From Kluyvera intermedia (GTDB lineage Bacteria; Pseudomonadota; Gammaproteobacteria; Enterobacterales; Enterobacteriaceae): a stretch of 64,000 nt of DNA. A program made the position numbers and the translations under genes. Of this stretch, positions 26,944-40,044 are shown piece after piece (within the stretch, counting starts at the first letter, position 1; the number at the start of each line of letters is the position of its first letter). The notes beneath the pieces were generated by a model. It was not told the origin of the DNA, made no database searches, and saw only the letters and a program-made list of their open reading frames with translations. The DNA is taken from assembly GCF_034424175.1 (NCBI RefSeq), contig NZ_CP139986.1, forward strand, positions 4,650,001-4,714,000. Direction: 5' to 3'.

Positions 26944-27930
26944 TTAATACATTGGCGTTAGCTGTAGAGGGGGTTCTTGTAGAACCTTCACCTGCTCAAT
27001 GAAAGTAGCAATCTGCCGATGCCAGAAATCTTCCCCGGTTAACCAGGGAAAATTTTTCGGAAATGCGGGGTCATCCCAGCGTCTGATGATCCAGGCCAGA
27101 TAATAAACCAACCGCATTGCACGTAAAGGCTCAATCAGCGCCAATTCATCTGAATCAAAGCTGCTGAATTCTTCATAAGCCTCTACGATCATTTCAAGTT
27201 GCATGCGTCTTTCGGCAAGAGAGCCGTTAAGTAGCATCCAGAGATCCTGTATAGCGGGACCGTTTCGCGCATCATCAAGATCGACAAACATGGGGCCATC
27301 ACGCCAGAGAATATTCCCGGCATGGCAGTCACCGTGCAGACGCAGCGAATTAAAGCGCCCGTGCCACTGCCCCATTACCGCATCAATCAGATCATCTGTC
27401 GCTTTCAGGAAACGGTCTTTTAATCCAGCGGGGATCAGCGCCGAGTGTTCAAACACAGCACGAGGTTCAATAAGGTACTCTTTGACGCCGATATCCGGAC
27501 GCGCTACGAAGCGTGATTTACGCCCGGTCTGATGCAGACGTCCTAGGTAGCGTCCCACCCACTCCATTTGATCCAGATTATCGGATTCAAACTGGCGGCC
27601 ACCCACGCTTGGAAATACGGTGAAGTAAAAACCATCGTGAGTTAACAGGGTTTTATCGTTAAAGGCGAGGGGGGCGGCAACCGGCACATCATCCTGAACC
27701 AGCTCCAGCGCAAACTGATGCTCTTCAAGTATTTGTGCGGCTGACCAGCGTTCCGGACGATAGAACTTCACCACCATGCGGCGACGGTCTTCATCCTGGA
27801 ACTGGTACACCCGGTTCTCATAACTATTTAGAGGTGTGAGACCAGAATCAACCCGGATACCCTGCTCAAACAGGGCATCAATAATGGTATCCGGGTGAAG
27901 AGTCTGGAATGTGAAAGCCTTGTCGTTCAT
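26944..27930 (-). CDS. srkA: Stress response kinase A (YihE/RdoA)
   Basis: 328 residues, same as E. coli. An aminoglycoside-phosphotransferase-like Ser/Thr kinase: catalytic loop HGDCHAGNILW and metal-binding FVDLDDARNG. E. coli SrkA protects against programmed death and is part of the Cpx regulon. Upstream of dsbA, with a CpxR-type box before the start. Confidence 0.96.
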   Translation of the reverse strand: MNDKAFTFQTLHPDTIIDALFEQGIRVDSGLTPLNSYENRVYQFQDEDRRRMVVKFYRPERWSAAQILEEHQFALELVQDDVPVAAPLAFNDKTLLTHDGFYFTVFPSVGGRQFESDNLDQMEWVGRYLGRLHQTGRKSRFVARPDIGVKEYLIEPRAVFEHSALIPAGLKDRFLKATDDLIDAVMGQWHGRFNSLRLHGDCHAGNILWRDGPMFVDLDDARNGPAIQDLWMLLNGSLAERRMQLEMIVEAYEEFSSFDSDELALIEPLRAMRLVYYLAWIIRRWDDPAFPKNFPWLTGEDFWHRQIATFIEQVKVLQEPPLQLTPMY

Positions 27931-27994
27931 CCTGACATCCGATAACGATACGAATGAGTCAGGATATCATTTCGCAGCGGTTTGAGCGGCTCTG

Positions 27995-28009
27995 CTTACA
28001 ACCTTTTAC
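27995..28009 (-). promoter_or_regulatory. CpxR box upstream of srkA-dsbA
   Basis: On the minus strand GTAAAAGGTTGTAAG fits the CpxR consensus GTAAA-N5-GTAAA with one mismatch. It overlaps the last codons of yihD and lies 65-79 nt before the srkA start. Confidence 0.75.
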
Positions 28010-28275
28010 TCTTTAATCACCCCACGAGCGCGGAGTAATGCGGTTTTGAAGTCTTCTTCATAATCTTTCTGAATACCGGGGATCACCGCATCCTTTGCCG
28101 AGTCGCGCATTTTCAGATGGTAGATCAGAATATCATCCGTTAAATCGGCCAATTCACCGTCATAACCTGACTCCTGCGCCAGTTTCTGCAAAAATTGCAT
28201 TAAATTCAGCTCAGGCTCCTTCTGCCAGGCTGGCTGGAGGAGTTCAATAACTTCGTTCAGACGTTTACATTTCAT
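28006..28275 (-). CDS. yihD: Conserved DUF1040 protein YihD
   Basis: 89 residues, almost identical to E. coli YihD over its C-terminal half (KDYEEDFKTALLRARG). A small, charged, soluble protein with no signal peptide; function unknown. An ATG two codons upstream (28281) is in frame, but 28275 (MKCKRL) agrees with E. coli. Confidence 0.92.
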   Translation of the reverse strand: MKCKRLNEVIELLQPAWQKEPELNLMQFLQKLAQESGYDGELADLTDDILIYHLKMRDSAKDAVIPGIQKDYEEDFKTALLRARGVIKE

Positions 28276-28344
28276 GGTCATGCTCCTTACGCTTGATAAA
28301 GATACGGTAGCAGGGTAATCCCTACAATAAAAGAGGCGATAACG

Positions 28345-28929
28345 GTGAATGCAAAGAGCCAGGTCACGGGCGTGGTATTGGCGGGCGGTAAAGCCAGCAG
28401 AATGGGTGGGCAGGATAAGGGATTGATGCTGCTGGATGGTAAGCCGCTGTGGCAACACGTGTCTGACAGGCTGCATCCACAGGTAAGTTCAGTGGTTATT
28501 AGCGCGAACCGGAATCTGAATACCTATCAGGAAAGCGGTCTACCGGTCATAAGTGATACGTTGTCAGACTTTCCTGGTCCTTTGGCCGGTATGTTGTCGG
28601 TTATGCAGCAATTACCTGATGAGTGGTTTCTGTTTTGCCCATGCGACACTCCTTTTATTCCAGTGGATCTGTTCGCTCGTTTAGATATTGATCGTTTTCA
28701 GGCGCCTGTCGTTTGGGTCAATGACGGCGACAGGGATCACCCAGCTGTTGCACTGGCGCATCGCAGTCTGGCATCGAAAATATCAGATTACCTGATTCGT
28801 GGCGATCGACGCGTTATGGTATTTATGCGTGAAGTTGGCGGTCATTCTGTAGATTTTAGCGACATAAAGTCAGCATTTCGCAACATCAATACATTGGAAG
28901 ATTTGCAGAAAAATCAGGGGGCGAAATGA
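28345..28929 (+). CDS. mobA: Molybdenum cofactor guanylyltransferase
   Basis: 194 residues. It transfers GMP from GTP to Mo-molybdopterin to make bis-MGD, the cofactor form used by FdoG. The nucleotide-binding motif LAGGKASRMGGQDKGL is at the N-terminus and CPCDTPFIP is the metal-binding region. GTG start with AGAGG upstream. The stop overlaps mobB by 4 nt. It is more diverged from E. coli than neighbouring genes. Confidence 0.95.
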   Translation: MNAKSQVTGVVLAGGKASRMGGQDKGLMLLDGKPLWQHVSDRLHPQVSSVVISANRNLNTYQESGLPVISDTLSDFPGPLAGMLSVMQQLPDEWFLFCPCDTPFIPVDLFARLDIDRFQAPVVWVNDGDRDHPAVALAHRSLASKISDYLIRGDRRVMVFMREVGGHSVDFSDIKSAFRNINTLEDLQKNQGAK

Positions 28930-29468
28930 TCCCGTTATTAGCGATTGCAGCCTGGAGTGGTACGGGAAAAACAACGCTGTTGAAAAAATTGATCCCTGAA
29001 CTCTGCATTCGCGGTATTCGCCCTGGATTGATTAAACATACTCACCACAATATGGATGTCGATAAACCCGGTAAAGATAGCTATGAGCTGCGTAAAGCGG
29101 GTGCGGCGCAGACGTTAGTCGCCAGCCAACAACGCTGGGCGCTGATGACGGAAACACTGGAAGAAGGTGAACTCGATCTCGCCTGGCTGGTAAGCCGAAT
29201 GGATGCATCAAGGCTGGATTTGGTACTGGTTGAAGGGTTTAAACAGGAGGCAGTAGCTAAGATTTTACTGTTTCGAGAGGCGACTGGACATGCGATTGAT
29301 GAGCTTGTTATTGATGAACATACGATCGCAGTGGCCAGCGATATTACATTAGATATTGATGTACCAGTGCTGGATTTGAACGATTTCGAGGAGATTGTGG
29401 AATTTATTGTGGGCTGGTTGGGTGGCGCTGGAGGATTTGGGTCCGCAGCTTCCCCGGAGTCGGCGTGA
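28926..29468 (+). CDS. mobB: Molybdopterin-guanine dinucleotide biosynthesis adapter MobB
   Basis: 180 residues. P-loop GTP-binding protein (AAWSGTGKTT at about 8-17) that assists MobA. The family block IKHTHHNMDVDKPGKDSYELRKAGA is intact. The last ~15 residues (GGAGGFGSAASPESA) have no counterpart in E. coli MobB and are encoded by GC-rich DNA leading into the rRNA operon flank; this may be a read-through extension. Convergent with the rrn operon. Confidence 0.94.
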   Translation: MIPLLAIAAWSGTGKTTLLKKLIPELCIRGIRPGLIKHTHHNMDVDKPGKDSYELRKAGAAQTLVASQQRWALMTETLEEGELDLAWLVSRMDASRLDLVLVEGFKQEAVAKILLFREATGHAIDELVIDEHTIAVASDITLDIDVPVLDLNDFEEIVEFIVGWLGGAGGFGSAASPESA

Positions 29469-29561
29469 ACGCCTCGTCCGGGCTTCCGGACGGGGCTGTT
29501 GTCGCCCGGCCGAACGCAGTGACCCCGGGGTTTTATTCGTGCTTTCATTTCGCACACACGC

Positions 29562-29589
29562 AAAAAAGCCCATCCGGCAGGATGGGCTT
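29562..29589 (-). terminator. rrn operon terminator T1
   Basis: Perfect 10-bp stem AAGCCCATCC / GGATGGGCTT with a 4-nt loop; on the minus strand it is followed by six T. It lies 12 nt beyond the 5S 3' end. Confidence 0.93.
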
Positions 29590-29601
29590 CTTCACTATTT
29601 G

Positions 29602-29721
29602 ATGCCTGGCAGTTCCCTACTCTCGCATGGGGAGACCCCACACTACCATCGGCGCTACGGCGTTTCACTTCTGAGTTCGGCATGGGGTCAGGTGGGACCA
29701 CCGCGCTGTTGCCGCCAGGCA
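29602..29721 (-). rRNA. rrf: 5S ribosomal RNA
   Basis: 120 nt beginning TGCCTGGCGGC and ending CCAGGCAT on the minus strand, closely matching E. coli 5S. No tRNA lies between it and the terminator. Confidence 0.98.
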
Positions 29722-29816
29722 AATTCTGTTTATCAACACGCATCTCTGCATGTCGATTTAATCTGTCTCAAGCTGAATATCGTGTCTCATCACCAACAAA
29801 ACACCTTTGGCGTTGT

Positions 29817-32726
<2,910 letters not shown>

Positions 32727-32958
32727 TCACAACCCGAAGATGTTTCGTAAAACATTCCGCGTTGCGAAAATTTGAGAGACTCGAACACACCGCTTATCTG
32801 TTCTTATTACGGAGAACAGACACAGTGTGTCGTTTCAATTTTCAGCTTGATCCAGATTTTTAAAGAGCAAAACTTCTTAATGCACTCGTAAGTACATTCA
32901 GAAGTTCATCATTCATCAGACAATCTGTGTGGACACTTCAAAGCACGTTTCTTTAAGG
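32727..32958 (-). other. 16S-23S internal transcribed spacer without a tRNA
   Basis: 232 nt. Both conserved ends of the enterobacterial spacer are present: CACACAGATTGTCTGATGA after 16S, and GCTCTTTAAAAATCTGGATC through to the 23S start. The middle, where tRNA-Glu or tRNA-Ile/tRNA-Ala normally sits, is only a stem-loop at 32871-32906 (AACTTCT...AGAAGTT). I searched it for a T-arm, CCA end or anticodon arm and found none. Confidence 0.9.
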
Positions 32959-34498
<1,540 letters not shown>

Positions 34499-34833
34499 AA
34501 GTGTTTGATGCTCAATAAATTAAACTTCGTAATGAATTACGTATGTTCACTCGTTGAGACTTGGTATTCATTTAGCGTCTTGCGACGTTTAAGAATCCGT
34601 ATCTTCGAGTGCCCACACAGATTGTCTGATAAATTGTTAAAGAGCAGTGCAACACGGCTTTCGCTCACTGTTGCGAGGTGGCGTATATTACGCTTTCCTC
34701 TTTCAGAGTCAAGCATTTAATTTCGCTTTTCTCTGTCGGCGTTCTCTTAAGAACCCCTGCTGACCCGGCGGCTTGCTTGCCGTTGTTCCGTCTCAGTGGG
34801 GCCGCATTATAGGGAGTTATTGAGATCCCGCAA
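34499..34833 (-). promoter_or_regulatory. rrn leader with promoters P1, P2 and boxA
   Basis: P1: -35 TTGCGG (34828-34833) and -10 TATAAT (34806-34811), 16-bp spacing, followed by the GC-rich discriminator typical of stringent control. P2: -35 TTGACT (34707-34712) and -10 TAATAT (34685-34690), 16-bp spacing. The antitermination boxA TGCTCTTTAACAAT is at 34633-34646. All read on the minus strand toward 16S. Confidence 0.93.
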
Positions 34834-34981
34834 GCATAAATTTGAATTAATTTATCGCTCGCTATTTTTTTCATCAAATTGCTTACGAATACGCCGTAAA
34901 AGGCCTGGATTGCTGTTTTTAACACCGATTCCACACGTCAAATGGCATACTAATGAAAAACAAATAATAGGAATGGCATTT

Positions 34982-35686
34982 ATGTCCTTAACCGCACAGC
35001 AACTGGCAGCTCAAAAAAACATCTCTTGGGTCCTGGCTGAGAAGATAGCCCAGAAGATATTAACCGGCGAGTATCCACCGGAGAGCATTCTCCCCGGTGA
35101 AATGGAACTTGGCGAGATTTTCGGCGTGAGCCGCACCGCCGTTCGTGAAGCGGTGAAAACTCTCTCGGCAAAAGGCATGCTACTCCCCCGCCCACGTATT
35201 GGCACCCGCGTGATGCCCCAGGCACACTGGAACTTCCTCGACACCGACCTCATATCCTGGTGGCTCACCACCGATAACTTCCAGTCGGTCATGAAGCATT
35301 TCCTCGTGCTGCGCCGCAGCCTGGAACCTCAGGCATGTATGTTAGCTGCAACGCTCGGGACAGCCGAACAAAAGGCGCACCTCAACACATTAATGCAAGA
35401 GATGGCTAAGCTGGAGAAAGCCTTCGACCGCGATCGCTGGATTGATATCGACACATCCTGGCATGAACACATCTATGAAATGTGCGCGAATCCATTCCTG
35501 ACCTCATTCTCTAAACTCTTTCATTCCGTGTACCACATCTATTTCACTTCTATTACTGAAGATGAAGTGATTGAGCTGGCCAGCCACCAGGCTATTGTTG
35601 ATGCAATACAGGCAGGTGATGGTCAACAAGCGCTGATAGCCTGCCAGGCGTTATTAAATGCCCCACATATCCGGGCATTAGTATAA
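34982..35686 (+). CDS. yieP: FadR/GntR-family transcriptional regulator YieP
   Basis: 234 residues. N-terminal winged helix (about 10-80; GEIFGVSRTAVREAVKTLSA is the recognition region) and C-terminal FCD ligand domain with metal-site histidines. It matches E. coli YieP. The ATG at 34982 follows AGGA at suitable spacing and aligns with the E. coli start; the frame is open much further upstream into the rrn promoter but that is not coding. It is 10 nt upstream of hsrA. Confidence 0.93.
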   Translation: MSLTAQQLAAQKNISWVLAEKIAQKILTGEYPPESILPGEMELGEIFGVSRTAVREAVKTLSAKGMLLPRPRIGTRVMPQAHWNFLDTDLISWWLTTDNFQSVMKHFLVLRRSLEPQACMLAATLGTAEQKAHLNTLMQEMAKLEKAFDRDRWIDIDTSWHEHIYEMCANPFLTSFSKLFHSVYHIYFTSITEDEVIELASHQAIVDAIQAGDGQQALIACQALLNAPHIRALV

Positions 35687-35696
35687 AGGACAGCGA

Positions 35697-37088
35697 ATGA
35701 CCGAAATGAAAGCTCGGAGTATGGCCGGGCTACCGTGGATAGCGGCGATGGCCTTCTTTATGCAGGCGCTGGACGCCACTATCCTGAATACCGCGCTCCC
35801 CGCTATTGCGCACAGCCTTAACCGCTCTCCATTAGCGATGCAGTCGGCGATTATCAGTTATACCCTCACCGTCGCCATGCTGATCCCGGTGAGTGGCTGG
35901 CTAGCCGACCGTTTCGGCACCCGGCGTATCTTTATGCTGGCCGTAAGTCTGTTTACCCTGGGCTCACTCGCCTGTGCGCTATCAAGTTCATTATCTGAGC
36001 TGGTTATCTTTCGCATCATCCAGGGTGTAGGTGGCGCGATGATGATGCCCGTCGCACGTCTGGCGCTTCTGCGCGCCTACCCGCGAAGCGAACTGCTGCC
36101 CGTGCTTAATTTTGTCACTATGCCGGGATTGATTGGCCCAATATTGGGGCCGGTGCTGGGCGGCGTATTCGTCACTTGGGCGACATGGCACTGGATTTTC
36201 CTGATTAACATTCCCATTGGCGTCGCGGGAATAATATACGCCCGTAAATATATGCCGAACTTCACGACGCCCCGACGGCGCTTTGACCTCTCAGGTTTCT
36301 TGCTGTTTGGTTTGAGCCTGGTCCTGTTCTCTATTGGTATGGAATTGCTGGGCGAGCAGATTGTGGCAAGCTGGATTGCCTTAATGGTCGTGCTATTCAG
36401 TCTTCTTCTATTACTGATGTATATCCGTCACGCTCGCAAACACCCGTCGCCACTGATCTCGCTATCATTATTTAAGACCCGGACCTTCTCCGTCGGTATT
36501 GCCGGTAATCTGGCTACGCGTTTAGGCACCGGCTGCGTACCGTTCCTGATGCCGCTCATGTTGCAGGTGGGCTTTGGCTATTCGGCATTAATTGCTGGCT
36601 GCATGATGGCACCGACGGCTGTCGGCTCCATCGTGGCAAAATCAACCGTCACTCAGGTGCTGCGTCGTTTAGGCTATCGGAAAACGTTGGTCGGCGTGAC
36701 GCTGTTTATTGGTTTGATGATCGCGCAGTTCTCATTCCAGTCGCCAGGCATGCCGATATGGATGTTGATACTGCCGCTGTTTGTGTTGGGGATGGCGATG
36801 TCGACGCAATTCACCTCGATGAACACCATTACGCTTGCGGACTTAACCGACGATAACGCCAGTGGCGGCAATAGCCTACTCGCCGTGACACAGCAATTGT
36901 CGATTAGTCTTGGTGTCGCCATTAGCGCCGCGGTGCTCCGGTCGTATCAGAGCATTGAAGGGGCAACGACTGTCGATCAGTTCCACTATACCTTTATTAC
37001 CATGGGCGTTATCACGGTGATATCGGCATTCATGTTTATGCTGCTTAAGCCTAAAGATGGTCGGAACCTGATTAAGGAAAAGCACTAG
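35697..37088 (+). CDS. hsrA: MFS multidrug efflux transporter HsrA (YieO)
   Basis: 463 residues, DHA2-type major facilitator with about 14 membrane segments. Motif A is GWLADRFGTRR (about 66-76) and motif C lies near GPILGPVLGG. Matches E. coli HsrA/YieO, a putative drug exporter. Probably co-transcribed with yieP, which may control it. The C-terminus is shorter than E. coli (475). Confidence 0.93.
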   Translation: MTEMKARSMAGLPWIAAMAFFMQALDATILNTALPAIAHSLNRSPLAMQSAIISYTLTVAMLIPVSGWLADRFGTRRIFMLAVSLFTLGSLACALSSSLSELVIFRIIQGVGGAMMMPVARLALLRAYPRSELLPVLNFVTMPGLIGPILGPVLGGVFVTWATWHWIFLINIPIGVAGIIYARKYMPNFTTPRRRFDLSGFLLFGLSLVLFSIGMELLGEQIVASWIALMVVLFSLLLLLMYIRHARKHPSPLISLSLFKTRTFSVGIAGNLATRLGTGCVPFLMPLMLQVGFGYSALIAGCMMAPTAVGSIVAKSTVTQVLRRLGYRKTLVGVTLFIGLMIAQFSFQSPGMPIWMLILPLFVLGMAMSTQFTSMNTITLADLTDDNASGGNSLLAVTQQLSISLGVAISAAVLRSYQSIEGATTVDQFHYTFITMGVITVISAFMFMLLKPKDGRNLIKEKH

Positions 37089-37090
37089 CT

Positions 37091-38083
37091 TTAAACCGAA
37101 CCACGAACCACCAGCTCGGGCGTTAATTGCATACGCTGCTGTTTCTGTCCGGGCTGGGAAATACGGTGGATCAGCACATCAATCGCCAGTTCGCCCAGCT
37201 CGTCTTTCGGCTGGTGAATGGTGGTCAACGGCGGCGTCATGTAACGCGCCAGTTCAATATCGTCATAGCCAATCACCGCCATATCCTGTGGAACACGCAG
37301 CCCAGCCAGGTATAACGCCTGATAGACGCCAACGGCCATCGCATCGTTACCAACAAATACCGCATCCGGTCGAACCGGGTGCGTCAGCAGTTGCTGCATC
37401 GCATCAAGGCCACCGCCAAACTCAAAGTTACTGGTGATCTCATAACCGTCTGGGATCGGCAGTTTAGCGTTATGCATCGCTTCCCGATACCCTTCCAGAC
37501 GTAGACGCGCAGGCGTTTTATCCAGAGGCCCGGAAATACAGGCAATACGCGAGTAGCCGCGTTCGATTAAATAACGCGTCGCCATATCACCACCAAGCAG
37601 CGAGTTGTCCTGAATCAGGTCGCTATCACCGTCGAACGGCGCCCAGTCCATCATCACGGAAGGAATTGAAGGATAGCGCTGCATGATTTCCAGCGACGGC
37701 TGGTGCGTTTCAGTACACAGCAGTAGCAGCCCATCAACGCGTTTTTGCATCAACGTCTCAAGATTGCTGTTCATCCGCTGTTCATCGCCTTCCGTATTGC
37801 ACAGCACCAGGCTGTAGCCACGCTCAAAACAGCTACGTTCCACGCCGCGCACCAGTTCAGAGTAGAACGGATTGGTACTGGCGGTAATCAGCATACCGAT
37901 TGTGCGAGTTTGATTTAGCTTGAGGCTACGCGCCAGCGCAGATGGCGCGTAATTGAGGCTTTTTATAGCCGCATCAACTTTCCCGGTAATGGTCTCGCTG
38001 ACAAACCGGTCCTTATTAATGACGTGAGATACCGTGGAGGTGGAAACGCCCGCCAGGCGAGCAACATCCTTCATCGTGGCCAA
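37091..38083 (-). CDS. rbsR: Ribose operon repressor RbsR
   Basis: 330 residues, LacI family. The HTH is MKDVARLAGVSTSTVSHVIN, with the hinge helix at about 50-57, followed by a periplasmic-binding-protein-like ligand domain. It represses rbsDACBKR until ribose binds. It begins 3 nt after rbsK, the last gene of the operon. Convergent with hsrA without a visible terminator in the 2-nt gap. Confidence 0.97.
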   Translation of the reverse strand: MATMKDVARLAGVSTSTVSHVINKDRFVSETITGKVDAAIKSLNYAPSALARSLKLNQTRTIGMLITASTNPFYSELVRGVERSCFERGYSLVLCNTEGDEQRMNSNLETLMQKRVDGLLLLCTETHQPSLEIMQRYPSIPSVMMDWAPFDGDSDLIQDNSLLGGDMATRYLIERGYSRIACISGPLDKTPARLRLEGYREAMHNAKLPIPDGYEITSNFEFGGGLDAMQQLLTHPVRPDAVFVGNDAMAVGVYQALYLAGLRVPQDMAVIGYDDIELARYMTPPLTTIHQPKDELGELAIDVLIHRISQPGQKQQRMQLTPELVVRGSV

Positions 38084-38086
38084 GCG

Positions 38087-39016
38087 TTACCCCTGTTGAC
38101 GTAAAAATTCGTCGATCTCTTCACGCCACGGCACCGAGGGCTGTGCCCCTTTGCGCGTGACGGCAATGGCCGCAGCAGCATGAGCAAAACGCAGCGCGTT
38201 GGCCAGCGGTGTTTTCTCCAGCAGAGCGGTCATCAGCGCGCCGTTAAAAGTGTCGCCTGCGGCAATGGTGTCGATAGCCTGGACTTTAAAGCCCGGAACG
38301 CGACGACCTTCGCCTTTGACGCTGGCCCATACGCCGCGGCTACCCAGCGTGATAATCACTGTGTCGATGCCTTTGGCATGCAAAACTTGCGCGGCTTTGG
38401 CTGCATCATCATCGTTTTCAACCCGCACACCGGTCAGCTTCTCGGCTTCAGTTTCATTCGGGGTAATGATATCCACCAGCGACAACAGCGTATCCGGCAG
38501 TTCACGTGCCGGCGCCGGGTTCAATACCACGGTCGTCTGGTTTTGGTGGGCAATCTTTGCGGCCAGCAGTACGCTGTCCAGCGGGGATTCAAGCTGCATC
38601 AACAACGCATCGGCCTGAGCTATACGCTCACGCTGCGCGTCAACTAATGCCGTAGAGAGGGCGGCGTTAGCACCAGCATGAATGCCAATGACGTTTTCGC
38701 CTTCACCGTTAACAAAGATCAGCGCCACGCCGGTTGATTCGCCGGATACCGCGCTCACGGGCGCGACGTCAATGCGATCGACCAGGAGCTGTTTGCGGAT
38801 ACGTTCGCCGATATCATCGTCGCCAGTGCAGGCAATGAATGCGATATCCGCGCCGCTGCGTCCGGCAGCCACTGCCTGATTCGCACCTTTGCCGCCGAAA
38901 GCGACCTGATAATGACTACCGGTAACGGTTTCGCCAGGCGTCGGGAAAGCGTCAAGATTGAGAATGTGATCGGCATTGATGCTGCCAAGAACGACGAGTT
39001 TGCCTGCGGTTTTCAT
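38087..39016 (-). CDS. rbsK: Ribokinase
   Basis: 309 residues, PfkB family. Substrate motif GGKGANQAVAAGR (about 42-54) and the anion-hole/catalytic motif AAGDTFNGAL with the base aspartate near 255. Phosphorylates ribose to ribose-5-phosphate using ATP. Separated from rbsB by a 110-nt spacer holding a strong stem-loop. Confidence 0.97.
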   Translation of the reverse strand: MKTAGKLVVLGSINADHILNLDAFPTPGETVTGSHYQVAFGGKGANQAVAAGRSGADIAFIACTGDDDIGERIRKQLLVDRIDVAPVSAVSGESTGVALIFVNGEGENVIGIHAGANAALSTALVDAQRERIAQADALLMQLESPLDSVLLAAKIAHQNQTTVVLNPAPARELPDTLLSLVDIITPNETEAEKLTGVRVENDDDAAKAAQVLHAKGIDTVIITLGSRGVWASVKGEGRRVPGFKVQAIDTIAAGDTFNGALMTALLEKTPLANALRFAHAAAAIAVTRKGAQPSVPWREEIDEFLRQQG

Positions 39017-39037
39017 TTTCAGAGTGTCCGGTAAGAT

Positions 39038-39061
39038 GCGCCACCGGTAAACCGGTGGCGC
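39038..39061. other. Intercistronic stem-loop between rbsB and rbsK
   Basis: Perfect 11-bp inverted repeat GCGCCACCGGT / ACCGGTGGCGC with a 2-nt centre and no T-run. It probably stabilises the 3' end of the abundant rbsB message and lowers rbsK expression. Confidence 0.7.
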
Positions 39062-39126
39062 GTGCCCTACTTTTCTTTATTGATATTGTCCCTCAGGCCT
39101 TAAAAGCCTGATTCGCATTCGCGTTA

Positions 39127-40017
39127 TTACTGCTTGATAACCAGCTTCAGGTCAACAGGATATTTCGCCTGTACCTTTTCGCCTTTCAGTACTTTGTCAG
39201 CGGTTTCAACGCCTTTTGCACCGATCTGGTCAGGCAACTGAGCAATTGTTGCCGCCAGCTTGCCATCTTTAACCGCTTTTTCACCGTCCGGCGTACCGTC
39301 AAAACCAACAACCATCACGTCGGATTTGCCCGCAGTTTGCAGTGCACGCAGTGCACCCAGCGCCATTTCGTCATTCTGTGCAAATACCGCTTTCACATCA
39401 GGATGCGCGGTCAGCAGGTTCTGCATGACGTTCAGGCCTTTAGTACGGTCGAAATCTGCCGGCTGGCTCGCCAGCACGTTAAATTTATGCGCAGCCACGG
39501 CCTGCTGGAAACCTTCACCACGCTCACGCGCAGCGGATGTCCCGGCAATACCTTGCAGCTCAATAACTTTGGCGCCTTCACCTTCTTTCTTCGCGATGTA
39601 ATCACCAGCGATTTTACCGCCCAGTACGTTATCGGAAGCAATATGGCTCACGACGTCGCCTTTAGATGCCACGCGGTCAAGGGTGATAACCGGGATTTTA
39701 GCCTGGTTAGCCATCTTGATGGCATTACCCACTGCATCAGAGTCAGTAGGGTTTATCAGCAGGATTTTGGTGCCGCGAACGGTTAAGTCCTGAACGTTAG
39801 CCAGCTCTTTCGCCGGGTTGTTCTGTGAGTCCAGAACCACCAGGTTATAACCCAGTTTGTCCGCTTCTTTCTGTGCGCCATCCTTCAAGGAAACAAAGAA
39901 CGGGTTATTCAGCGTAGAGATAACCAGTGCAATGGTGTCTTTTGCCATCGCATTCGCGCTGACGGTGGCGCTCAGCGCAACCGCAGAAACCAGGGTAGCC
40001 AGTTTTTTCATGTTCAT
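39127..40017 (-). CDS. rbsB: Ribose/allose ABC transporter periplasmic binding protein
   Basis: 296 residues with a 25-residue signal peptide ending ANAMA before KDTIALV. Type I periplasmic binding fold; nearly identical to E. coli RbsB. It delivers ribose to RbsC-RbsA and to the chemoreceptor Trg. Confidence 0.98.
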   Translation of the reverse strand: MNMKKLATLVSAVALSATVSANAMAKDTIALVISTLNNPFFVSLKDGAQKEADKLGYNLVVLDSQNNPAKELANVQDLTVRGTKILLINPTDSDAVGNAIKMANQAKIPVITLDRVASKGDVVSHIASDNVLGGKIAGDYIAKKEGEGAKVIELQGIAGTSAARERGEGFQQAVAAHKFNVLASQPADFDRTKGLNVMQNLLTAHPDVKAVFAQNDEMALGALRALQTAGKSDVMVVGFDGTPDGEKAVKDGKLAATIAQLPDQIGAKGVETADKVLKGEKVQAKYPVDLKLVIKQ

Positions 40018-40044
40018 ATCTAAGATGTCCTGTAGTGTCGTGGG

